The notes below the pieces were generated by a model. That model saw only the letters and a list, made by a program, of their open reading frames with translations, was not told the origin of the DNA and searched no databases. Shown here one piece after another: positions 1 through 8,602 of a DNA stretch of 64,000 nucleotides (position 1 is its first letter; each line of letters begins with the position of its first letter). This stretch comes from Leptodontidium sp. MPI-SDFR-AT-0119 (Eukaryota; Ascomycota; Leotiomycetes; Helotiales; Leptodontidiaceae), in the NCBI GenBank assembly GCA_020726505.1, contig JAHLEZ010000020.1:1240001-1304000 (forward strand), written 5' to 3'. The position numbers and the translations under genes were made by a program.

Positions 1-426
1 ATCTTTGAGTGTTCGGTACGTACTCTCCCAGTATGAAATCGCAGCTAACTTGTACTCTCGAGAATAGGAATATCGCCGTCTAGTCACATAATCGTCGTAG
101 TCGGTATCAGCAAGACCATCAAGCTCGTCCTCAACCCCTCCATCAGTCTGAATAATCGGCCGGTCGATACGCTCTTGATCTCCCGGCTCTCCTATTCCTT
201 CCTTATCATTCCGAATTCGCCATTTAGCTAGCGCCTTGATCGTTTCCTGTTCGTTCACTCCCCCAATATACTTGCGGCCAAGAACACGTTGAGAGCGAGG
301 TACTGCTTCCTTTGCAGAGGGGCCACGGCGAAGGCGAGGTCTAGGTGGTTGGAGAAGGCCTTGCAGATTCAAGGTAGCTTGCCCTGGTGGTAAAGGACCT
401 GCAGGAATGCGAGGAATTAAAGGCAT
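1..426 (-). CDS. pogo/DDE1-superfamily transposase, N-terminal 142 residues (partial)
   Basis: An open frame starts at the ATG at 426-424 and reads without a stop to the window edge. The N-terminus is rich in proline and arginine, followed by an acidic stretch and then a block starting REYKLAAISYW, which opens the psq/CENP-B-type helix-turn-helix region of fungal pogo/Fot-like transposases. The frame is colinear with the mutated copy beginning at 25762, where the same codons have turned into stops (CAA to TAA, TGG to TAG). The catalytic DDE region lies outside the window. In the full element the enzyme would bind the TIRs and catalyse cut-and-paste transposition into TA sites. Whether this copy is active cannot be judged here. 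Confidence 0.8.
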   Translation of the reverse strand, partial: MPLIPRIPAGPLPPGQATLNLQGLLQPPRPRLRRGPSAKEAVPRSQRVLGRKYIGGVNEQETIKALAKWRIRNDKEGIGEPGDQERIDRPIIQTDGGVEDELDGLADTDYDDYVTRRRYSYSREYKLAAISYWESTYRTLKD

Positions 427-635
427 ATTAACGATACCATACAAAGGTGCAATTAGAGGATAGAGAGTCTAGTTACAGTTGGCGGAATCGAACATTCAAA
501 AGGAGGTGTTTTGGTGGGGATTCAGGGGGAAATTATGACCTACAGCGCCACTCTTGACCGCAGCGCCAGGTCCAAACCTATCAAAATACTACCGAAAAGT
601 TAATTCGCCATGGCGCTGTATGCCAGATAATACGG
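1..635 (-). mobile_element. pogo-like DNA transposon, 5' part, runs off the window
   Basis: The terminal inverted repeat (TIR) end lies at about 610-635, followed by a TA target dinucleotide at 636-637. The same terminal sequence, starting CCGTATTATCTGGC, occurs at both ends of the element at 25553-28203, of which this is a second copy in reverse orientation. The window cuts the element, so its full length is unseen. This copy lacks the stop codons found in the 25.5-kb copy, so it is younger or escaped mutation. Confidence 0.85.
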
Positions 636-787
636 TAGTTCAATCTCGCCCCACGAAAGATTACATGTATCTGGGGGGGTCACGGGATGATACTGCACGT
701 GGATCCCGCATGCGCTCAGATGTTATGTTTCCTCGCGATACGCCTTGTATCTAGATTGATAACTTATATAACTTGACTCACTAGTTT

Positions 788-1000
788 CCAAGTTCCCCAT
801 ATTCAGCTCCCCATATAAACCTCCCCATCTAAAACTCCCCGTGCAAATCTCCCCATGCACAACTCCTCATGCACAACTCCTCATGCTCCCCATGTAAACC
901 TCCCCATACAAATCTCCCCACATTAACCTCCCCATACACAACTCCCTATACATGATTCCCAAGTTTCCCTAAGCAAATCTCCCCATAAGTTCGCTATACT
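788..1000. repeat. degenerate minisatellite, unit about 12-16 bp (CTCCCCATRYAMAA-like)
   Basis: Some 14 to 16 imperfect units containing ctccccat or ctcctcat follow one another, with variable four to eight base spacers. No coding frame runs through it convincingly. The two short frames that touch it look fortuitous. Confidence 0.75.
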
Positions 1001-1169
1001 ATATTCAGCTCTGGGATTCGATTGCGTCTTCGGAACAAGGATGGCAAACCAAGAAACTTTCGGCAATGGACTCATCAGCCCAAGACCTGCACTCTGTAGC
1101 CTCCGCACCTTCCTATTTCGACATTACGAGGAGTGCGGAAACAGAGTCCATCCAGTAGGTATCGGTATA

Positions 1170-1565
1170 TCCCAGCTACTCGTGCCGGGATCTTCTTGGA
1201 ACTGACCAGGACCCCCAACTCTGAACTATAATCGGACTGCCAAGGGCGTCAATGCATGCTTCATGCATGGGATGGGCTGACTGCATGATGCAGAGCACGA
1301 CTTGTGGGTCAATGGCAGGTAGCCGGAGTCTGAGAACCCAGATCCCAGATCTCAGACCCCAGATTTCAGAATAGAGAGGCGTTCCGACGGGGGCCCGAAA
1401 GCAGGTCCAGGAGCTATCCCAGGCATATCCCAGTTTTTGTTCTGGGATCTTTTGGGATGTGACCAGGACATCCCCAGCAATGAGAACTATAAGCGGTCCG
1501 CCAAGGGCGTCAATGCATGCCTCATGCATGGTGGCTTACTGCATGATGCAGAACGCGATCTTGAG
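1170..1565. repeat. imperfect direct duplication, two ~135-bp copies about 265 bp apart
   Basis: The stretch around 1170-1300 recurs at about 1430-1565. Both copies carry the string ccaagggcgtcaatgcatgc, a catgcatg palindrome and a ctgcatgatgcagar block in the same order. The copies differ by many substitutions and small indels. No gene was recognised from 638 to 1952. Besides this duplication and the minisatellite, the segment shows only short frames without recognisable domains. Confidence 0.6.
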
Positions 1566-1952
1566 CAGGATAAACGGAATCTGAGCAGATCTGAGATCTG
1601 GGTTTTGGGTTATCAGTCTCAGAATGCTGTCCGGAGAAGGGTCCTGTTCTAGCTTGGAAGAGGTGACAGTAGGCGATCGGATCTGATGACTCGGCTATGG
1701 ATTCCACCACAGCTGTGCTTCCCACATGTGTCTGGCGTCACCTCCGTCCTCCATGTCAGCACTGCTAGTTGATGCTTCCTAAGGCATGCCTTCCGCTGGA
1801 AGCATGTGTACCGTGTCCAGGAGCCCAAGACTGCGAACTTGGGTCCTGGGACCTTGTTCCCCTTGGACGTCGAGTTCAAAGATGGGTATATCTTAACGCA
1901 CGATGGCCACCCTGAGCTCTATACTTTCCATTGTGCATTCTAGCTTGACAAG

Positions 1953-2510
1953 ATGCCACCAACACCTTTCTACGTGAATACAGCCTTGATCTGTTACAAT
2001 TGTCCCAAAACAGCCGTCCTGAGACTACACGAGAGTTGGAGAGAGGTTACTCGTCTGGGAAAGGATACAGAGGTTTTGGACGTCATCTTTACTGTGTGCG
2101 TGACGTGCTTGAGATATCCTCATGTGCACGATCCGGGGACCGCAGTCATTCCCAGGTATCTGGATCCTCGCTTTTACCTATATGGCCCAGTTCAACCACT
2201 AGTTGAGCTCTTCAATTGCCAACCCAGTATCTACAGCCAACGAAAATTTTCCATCACGGCGATGAGATGTAAGGTCTTGACCCGAATCCGCGATCCCGAT
2301 GACCTCTTTGACACAAGAGCCATCCCAGACGCAAACATCATGATCCTCTACGATAAGTATGAAATCACGAGAACCTGCCAGTTCTTTAGACACGAAACCT
2401 CGAGCGTCACTCGGAAGCCTAAGCACAGGCTATTTCCGCAGCTAGTCGGTCCAAACGAGGACATGTTCCCCTCAAAAGTTCACGAACTGTTGGCGCAACA
2501 ACAATTGTGA
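1953..2510 (+). CDS. hypothetical protein, 185 aa, Cys-pair motifs
   Basis: A single open frame begins at an ATG in a reasonable context (aag atg cca). The product has two Cys-x2-Cys pairs (CYNC near residue 14 and CVTC near residue 49), which could form a small metal-binding site, and no signal peptide or membrane segment. I do not recognise a family. The length and even composition favour a real gene or the remains of one. No introns were needed. The next features are a small proline-rich frame on the same strand and an F-box gene on the opposite strand. Confidence 0.45.
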   Translation: MPPTPFYVNTALICYNCPKTAVLRLHESWREVTRLGKDTEVLDVIFTVCVTCLRYPHVHDPGTAVIPRYLDPRFYLYGPVQPLVELFNCQPSIYSQRKFSITAMRCKVLTRIRDPDDLFDTRAIPDANIMILYDKYEITRTCQFFRHETSSVTRKPKHRLFPQLVGPNEDMFPSKVHELLAQQQL

Positions 2511-2744
2511 AGTGACAGGTCGAGGGATGCTCCGTGTTTGCGTGCGTATGTGTATGGCTCGAAATTTGATATACAGGAGGATATTAAGAGCAGGTACCTG
2601 AAGATGTTTGTGGAGCTCTGGTTTTAGAATAATTATCATTTTCTGAATCGTACTATTTATTTTTGTTGGCTTGTCCATCCTGACTCTCTTGACCGAAGAA
2701 TATTTATCCTACAGTTACATTTCACAGCTTGAAAATTCACATCC

Positions 2745-2945
2745 ATGCCACCTCCACCCCCGCCGTCAGGTCCAGCTTCAACTCCGAAAGAAGACGCTGC
2801 TCAAGGAACGAAGCGAAGGGGAGAGAATATTGGCGGGACGCCCAAACGCCTTTTGACTCGCAATATTACATTGACCCCATTCGATCGACCATTGAGCCCC
2901 AAGTCACTTTTCAGTCCGGAGACTCCAACAGCGATGAGCTTTTAG
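2745..2945 (+). CDS. small Pro/Thr-rich hypothetical protein, 66 aa
   Basis: The ATG at 2745 is followed by six prolines, a basic KRR patch and several S/T-P sites (TPKR, TPFD, SPKS, SPET), such as occur in short disordered regulatory proteins. No domain is recognised. Two other frames also read through this stretch, so the coding call rests only on composition. Low confidence. Confidence 0.3.
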   Translation: MPPPPPPSGPASTPKEDAAQGTKRRGENIGGTPKRLLTRNITLTPFDRPLSPKSLFSPETPTAMSF

Positions 2946-3066
2946 GTCGGGCGGGTGGAGACTATTGCAAGTATCGGGGAATGTGATCTTGAAGCTATGT
3001 ATCTATCTATCTGCGAGTGCTACTTCTAACGCTCTTTTAAATGAATTGTTCGTCCCTTTTTGTAAC

Positions 3067-4236
3067 TCAATCTCCTTGATTCCAAACTGAGCTCTGAAAC
3101 GGCCAGGCGGAATTAAGGTCGTGCAGAAACTCTGACATTTGATGTTGAACCGGATCTGACCCCATATTCAAAGTCTCCAACTCTGACGTGCCGTACAGCT
3201 CCCCACTAAGGGTGATCTCAGGTTGCCTCTCTAGATCCCTGATCTTGGTGAAGAGACCTTGCCAGGAGCCGTCAGTCAGGGAAGAATCATACAGACTAAA
3301 GTGAGCCAATGAGTCTGCATGCGTCTCCAAAATGTTAGCAAACTCGAGTTCTGAGGTCCACATTCCTCGCAGCTCTAGTCGTGTAAGACTCGGTCAGTGG
3401 GCAGACTCGAAAATACCGATGGCTGGTAGCCAACCTCGAAACTTTGCAGACAGCATACGCAGATTTGGGAACCTCAACAGGAAAGATCTTATTGATTTCT
3501 CATTTTCGCATCCCAGAAATTCTTCGATCTCCAAAGTTTGAATGTGAGGGAAAGTGTCAGATGGGTCTAGGTGTAGATCATCTGGATTGAAACAGCCAAG
3601 AACGGAAAATGATGCCAGCTGGTCCATATTTGTCCCAGTCTTAGATGCCAGAGACACCGCTTCTACAGTGCGGGTCACATCGCTGGAGTAAAAGGGAGAG
3701 AGCCAGATAGATTGTTGAAGTTTGTAATACCGGCGGTTGGACTTGGGATTCCACAGGTACTCATGCATATTGGAGACTTGGATAGATGTCAAATTAGGAA
3801 GTAGAGAAAATATATCATACAGTGCGGAAACCTCATCGAAGTATCTACGGCTTTCCTGCTCTGATATGTGCTCTTGGTAAGCCGCAAAGGCTTTGTCTGA
3901 TAGCTGTCGCACTGAAGTTGTTGAAGGAAATTGGTGTTGGAGCCTTCCATTCCCACCAAACAAGAGATGGTGCGTCTCCCACTCCTGACGGGAGCATACC
4001 GGCCACTGTACATGGAAAACTCGTAGATTCTTAACGTTATTAGCAATTCCAGGGTGTTGGAGAACATCTTGGAGCTCTTTGATATCGCGGGATGTATTGA
4101 GTACAGAAATTCCATGTCTAGGGATCAATGATACGGCAGCATTTGCGCAAGCTCGATTGGCGAGTCGAAAGTTCGCGAGATCATTTGATCCAAGTTCTGA
4201 GGCGATACAAGAGAGTAATTCAAACGGAACGTTCAT
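3067..4236 (-). pseudogene. F-box protein gene with one in-frame TGA (or a readthrough gene)
   Basis: The frame starts at ATG 4236 with an N-terminal F-box-like segment (MNVPFELLSCIASEL, then NDLANFRLANRACANAA, residues 1-35) followed by leucine-rich segments, as in fungal F-box/LRR-type substrate adaptors of SCF ubiquitin ligases. Translation meets a TGA at 3396-3394 (codon 281), but exactly the same frame continues for about 109 more codons to a stop at 3067, and the downstream part still looks like the family (LTRLELRGMW, SLAHFSLYDSSL). A single CGA-to-TGA change would explain it. Readthrough is possible but unsupported. No intron of normal length can remove the stop without losing conserved-looking sequence. 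Confidence 0.7.
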
Positions 4237-4527
4237 TTTATACGCAGATCTCTGAAAGAATAGGCTCGGAGCCCCAAATCAACATTTTAACGACAAGAAA
4301 CATTTCGCTATTTAACACTGTGCATGTAACTTAGTTTGAGAGCCAGGAAACGAGAACCAAGGAATGGAAGAAGGACCAGCATGAGAAGCAACAAAGTAAA
4401 TGTTCCAGGACCACGAACCAAGATCCAAGATCTGTATCATAATTCAACTGGGTGAATATATAAACAGCCATTCTCAACCTACAAGGAGATTATCTTTCGA
4501 TAGGACCCCATATCCTAAACCCACAGA

Positions 4528-5430
4528 ATGCCTCGTACTGTTGGAAGGCGAGAGTTAGCAGGTTTAGATGCCGGTAACGTTGTTGATTCCCCACGAACGC
4601 CACGAACGCCCCAAAGAGCGACTTCAAGCACACCAAGAACTCCAAGACCACCCCCGGCTAGAGCGAATAGTTACCACAGCGATCAAGATGAAGAAGGCGA
4701 AGAAGTACCACAGCCACAAAGAAACCCCTGTCCAGAGAGACAGAGAGGTTCAACTCCACGGCCGTCAAGAGACCACTCTCTAGAGAGACAGAGAACTCCA
4801 CGGCTACCTAGAGACCCTTCTCCAGAGAGACAGAGAACCCCACGGCCACCCAGAGACCCCTCTCCAGAGAGACAGAGAACTCCCCGGCCACCCAGAGACC
4901 CTTCTCCAGAAAGACAGAGAACACCAGCGCCCCAGACACCAAGAGACGCTGAAAGAGAAGTACGGGCTGCTGCAGCAGAACAACGCCGCGAGGATCCTGG
5001 GTCAGAGAGACGAAGTGGAAGTCCCAGAAGCCCGCCTCGACAACCAGTGGCCGAAGGTCTCCTCAACCTGCGACAACGCAGAGAATCTCGACATACGGCG
5101 GAAAGTCTTGGTGGAAGGGCTCCATCATTGAGCCCGATGTCCCAAGACGTCCCCTTAGTTATTGATGTATCAGAAAACAGACACAGGAGACCATCTTTGG
5201 AAATAGACTTCTGGAGAAGGCAAGAGCCACATGAGTCACAATATGTTAATCAGCTTCGACATGAGGGAATTCTCGAACTGATTACCATCGACCAGGCAAG
5301 ATCCGGAATGTGCAATATATGCATGGTTGATTACATTGATGATCCCCATGAGAGGCTTATCGTTAGATTAGGTTGTATGCACGACTTCCATCAAAACTGC
5401 ATTGAGCAGTGGCTTGCAGAGAACCGATGA
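4528..5430 (+). CDS. RING-H2 finger protein, C-terminus disrupted by a tandem array
   Basis: A 300-residue frame starts at ATG 4528. Residues 1-200 are disordered, rich in S/T-P and Arg, with 14-residue tandem repeats of the RTPRPPRDPSPERQ type. A RING-H2 core follows at about 262-295: CNIC, then C-x-H-x2-H-x2-C (CMHDFHQNC) and the IEQWL helix. Such domains recruit E2 enzymes in E3 ubiquitin ligases. The last CPxC zinc ligands are missing: the frame stops at 5428-5430, exactly where a second 42-bp tandem array begins. As it stands the finger is incomplete. Either the array replaced the C-terminus or a one-base shift puts the array in frame. Confidence 0.65.
   Translation: MPRTVGRRELAGLDAGNVVDSPRTPRTPQRATSSTPRTPRPPPARANSYHSDQDEEGEEVPQPQRNPCPERQRGSTPRPSRDHSLERQRTPRLPRDPSPERQRTPRPPRDPSPERQRTPRPPRDPSPERQRTPAPQTPRDAEREVRAAAAEQRREDPGSERRSGSPRSPPRQPVAEGLLNLRQRRESRHTAESLGGRAPSLSPMSQDVPLVIDVSENRHRRPSLEIDFWRRQEPHESQYVNQLRHEGILELITIDQARSGMCNICMVDYIDDPHERLIVRLGCMHDFHQNCIEQWLAENR
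4735..4940 (+). repeat. 42-bp coding tandem repeat, about 5 units (RTPRPPRDPSPERQ)
   Basis: Units begin with agagagacagagaactcc and are 42 bp long, except the first which is 48 bp. They encode 14-residue blocks in the disordered N-terminal half of the RING protein. Most differences between units are single bases. Confidence 0.85.
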
Positions 5431-5812
5431 GAGACCTGTTGAAAGAGACAGAGATAGGCGCGATAGAGATGAGAGACCTGTCGAACGAGACAGAGATAGG
5501 CGTGACAGAGATGAGAGACCTGTTGAAAGGGACAGAAATAGGCGCGATAGAGATGAGAGACCTGTCGAACGAGACAGAGATAGGCGTGACAGAGATGAGA
5601 GACCTGTTGAACGAGACAGAGACAGACGCGACAGGGAAAGGGAAGGGGAGATGGGAGACAGAGAGGGTGATAGACCAACTCAAAGGAGGCCTGAAAGGAG
5701 CTACATCCAAAGACCCATGGGGCCACCAGCCTACGAGCCTGATGATGCAATGGAGAGGGTGCGACAAGCCAGACGAGAAAGAGGCCAACCGTCGCGTGAT
5801 TCGACTCTATGA
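5402..5812 (+). CDS. Arg/Asp-rich frame over a second 42-bp tandem array (5 units)
   Basis: The array at about 5427-5640 has five 42-bp units starting gatgagagacctgt. In this frame they read DERPVERDRDRRDR. Odd and even units alternate between two variants (gttgaaag/cgcgatag and gtcgaacg/cgtgacag), which suggests amplification as 84-bp dimers. The frame continues past the array to a stop at 5812 with an Arg-rich tail. It lies in a different frame from the upstream RING gene and overlaps its last 29 bases. Its charged composition matches the RING protein, so it was probably the C-terminal part of the same protein. An open frame also exists on the opposite strand, as is usual for arrays of this length. 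Confidence 0.5.
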   Translation: MSSGLQRTDERPVERDRDRRDRDERPVERDRDRRDRDERPVERDRNRRDRDERPVERDRDRRDRDERPVERDRDRRDREREGEMGDREGDRPTQRRPERSYIQRPMGPPAYEPDDAMERVRQARRERGQPSRDSTL

Positions 5813-5818
5813 TGGAAT

Positions 5819-6230
5819 TGAAATTGTATTACTTGGCTTTAGCATAAATAGATTAGCAAATAGACAATCATTTTCTACCTTCATCAGATTAAAGAAGCTC
5901 GCCGTGAGCTCAACTTGAGCAGTGCTTTTGAGGACCATGCCAACACTTTCAATGATGAAGACTGCGGGAATTAAGGCGTTTTCGATCGCTCAACGGCTAC
6001 GGGCTAATAGGCCACAGATCTTGCCCGCTGAGGCTCTTGTCTGTCTAGATACGGAGTGACTTCAAGAGAAATTTGCGGCAGACAGGTAGGTACCCTTCAA
6101 ATGTGGTGGGGCGTGTCTCGGTTTCTTGTCGTTGTCAATCCTGCTCTGCTCTTTCATCGGCTTGACATGCACCACCGCCAAATTCCTTCCCTGCTGGTCT
6201 CGGACTGACCACTTGTTCAGCGATTGATGA
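5819..6230. other. intergenic, no gene recognised
   Basis: This lies between the RING/array locus and the convergent three-exon gene. It has only short frames and no repeats or RNA genes that I can see. Confidence 0.5.
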
Positions 6231-8174
6231 TCATGGACGACGTCGGCCCTTCGATATTCCCTGTGGCTTTGCCGTGTTGCGCCTATCGCCTCGTCTTGGG
6301 CGGCCTCTCTTTGATGTCTTTATTGATCTGGACCTCGACTTTCGGTCCTGCGACTCTGTTGATGAGGGAGGTGTCGGCGCCTGTGTGGGCTTGACAGTCC
6401 TTTGGCGAGGGGCTCTGATAGTGTCGGATGGCACCACGACGGCGGCTCTCAATCGTCGTTCTCTTTCCGCAATTCTAGCGCTGCAACGGCTGGAGACGCC
6501 TGGCGAATTGTTCTTCCTTGGCTGCGAAGAGTTGATGGTAGACCAATTGCTCTTCACACCGCTTTCCCCAGTTGTCAGTCCTGGCTTTTCACTAGCCAGT
6601 TTCCTTCCCCTTACGACCTTTGATGCAGTGGTCCCAGACTTTTGCGATCGCCCAGTTGGTATCCTATCAGCAGTGTTAGGGGTCTTGCGGGCAGAGAAAC
6701 TTGAGCGTTGGCCGTCGTATCTTGGCCGCTTCGAAGGTCGTTCATCATCGACTGTGTCATCGTGGCGGCCGCGTTTATGCTCCTGCTTTTCGGAGCCTTG
6801 TTCTTCGCTGAGTTTGTCAGCTCCTTTGCAAATTTTGTCATTCGCTCTGTCGGAGTTGTTCCCGGCCACTTTTGCTTGGTTCAACTCGAGCTCGATCAAG
6901 GGGATTTGCTGCAGAATCCATCGCAGCAGTATACTACGGCGCTCTGCATCGTGCTTCGCGCCCACGTAAGTCTTTTTACACGTACCATCCTTCGTGATTT
7001 GAGATAGTTTCGTCTTCTTCAGGAATTGGTAGACGAGATCATTTCGTCGCCTGATCGATTCGAGCGTCTTCAGTGCCGCGTCCAGTCTGGATTGGGCTGC
7101 TGCTAACCGTCGTTGAGCCTCTTTCTCGGAGAGATTAGAGCGTCGTGGATCAGTGATGGCTTTTTGGGCCGACATCACGGCCGATTTCGCCGATTCCACG
7201 GCCTTCTCGGCTCGTTCTCTTTCACTCGCCCGCTGAAATGAAGAGTCGATGCTGCATATGAACTCCTCCGTCTCATTAGGTTTCAAGACCTGCGAGTCCA
7301 CGAGCTCCTTCCACGCTTCGTCGTATTCTGGCTGAAGACGCTTGACGATTCTGATATCTTTGTCGTAGAACCAGTGCTCGTAATCAAGAAATTCGATCCA
7401 CGTCGTCAACTTGTCTTGTCGCTCTGGATCCTCATCGAGTTCGAATGCCCGCGTGAATTCATGTCTGGCTAGGCTGCGCTTCACTGTGCCGACATATGTA
7501 AGAAAGTGACCTTCCTCTCGATTGCTTCGTTGATATCTGCGAAATCCTCGCCATTCCCCCATCTGAGATTGGAATACCTTCCACTTATTCTCGCCTCCCC
7601 AATACGATAGAATCTCGCGGTATTCAGGATCCTCTAGAACGTCACGGCCAAGACTAACCGGATGTGAGGGCCGGCCGCCTTCACTGATGAGTGTATTGTA
7701 GTGCTTCGTCTCCCTCTTTAGGTCATAACGATATTCTTCTTCCTCGTCTAATGGCTCTGGAGTCGTGTCCCGGCTACGGTAATCTGACCCCGTCTGCGAG
7801 GGTGGCCGCGGCCGAGCTTGTCTATCGGCAGATATATCCCCAAGGCGTGCCGTAAGGTCGTCGAGATCTATCGGACGGGACTGCGCCTTGCCGCGCTCGT
7901 GTGCTAGTATCCTACCGCGATGTTATTAGAGAAAGAAGATGCAATAGAATGGGAACCTTTACCGCAATCTCTGAATAAGAACTTCGTCTTTCATTAGGTT
8001 CTCGTAATCTTCCACGTCGATGTCCCTGTGTGAACATTAGCAACTGTAGGAGATCATAATCTCGGGACACGCTGACCCTCCGTTGACATCCAGGTATTCG
8101 TTAAGCTCTGCATCGCTATAAGCAGCGAGATCGCGAGTGAACAATTTCGGAGATGGGGATGGAGAGGAGGCCAT
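6231..8174 (-). CDS. conserved-looking nuclear-type protein, three exons, ~613 aa
   Basis: Three exons join in frame: 8174-8077, 8025-7963 and 7911-6231. The introns are 8076-8026 (GTCAGC...CACAG) and 7962-7912 (GTAAAG...GGTAG with a CTAATAAC branch-like site), both 51 nt, and together they give 614 codons including the stop. The N-terminus (MASSPSPSPKLFTRDLAAYS) is followed by a folded-looking acidic/aromatic part, a coiled coil rich in Ala/Glu/Lys (about residues 285-345) and a long basic, disordered C-terminal third with many KR patches (SKRPRYD, KRGRPRRG), some AT-hook-like. A nuclear or chromatin role is an inference from composition. I do not recognise the family. It is transcribed divergently from the FHA-kinase at 8603. 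Confidence 0.75.
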
Positions 8175-8602
8175 TGTCGATGATGTTGAAGTTTAGAAGT
8201 TGGTGAGAAGGAGGGGCGACTGGGTGAGCTGCTGGAAGCTTCGGGAAAACGATCTTCCGATAGAGTCCGTGCTTTAATTTATCCGGTACAAACAAAGCCA
8301 AAGGATATGAGTCACAAACCGTCTCGTGATCAGATCATGCAGCCTCTTTAAGAAGGGGCCAATCGATGGTTGCAAGATTACTGCTCCCGAAGATGGTCTT
8401 CATAGATAACCAATAGTATCTTGTGTTGTTGCCACACAACACCAACAAGGCGCGTACGGAAGTACCTTGATTGGATCTCGTGTCCATGGTCAGGCATACT
8501 GGTGCTACAAGCTTTTTATTAATATAGTTAGTTCAAGGCAGCGCCTCGATGATTTTAGTGAGCTCATCCTTCTGTTACTCGATTGAAACCAATTATTTCG
8601 AA
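8175..8602. promoter_or_regulatory. divergent intergenic region between the three-exon gene and the FHA-kinase
   Basis: 428 bp separate two divergent start codons, so both promoters must lie here. I see no clear TATA box or known operator. The frame of the downstream gene is open from 8549, but the ATG at 8603 gives the more natural start. Confidence 0.4.

Noticed and set aside
5363..5788. 141-codon minus-strand frame over the 42-bp array
   Set aside because: Tandem arrays whose period is a multiple of three open frames on both strands. The plus-strand charge pattern matches the adjacent gene.
6274..6969. 231-codon plus-strand frame
   Set aside because: It lies opposite the third exon of the conserved minus-strand gene and shows no domain.
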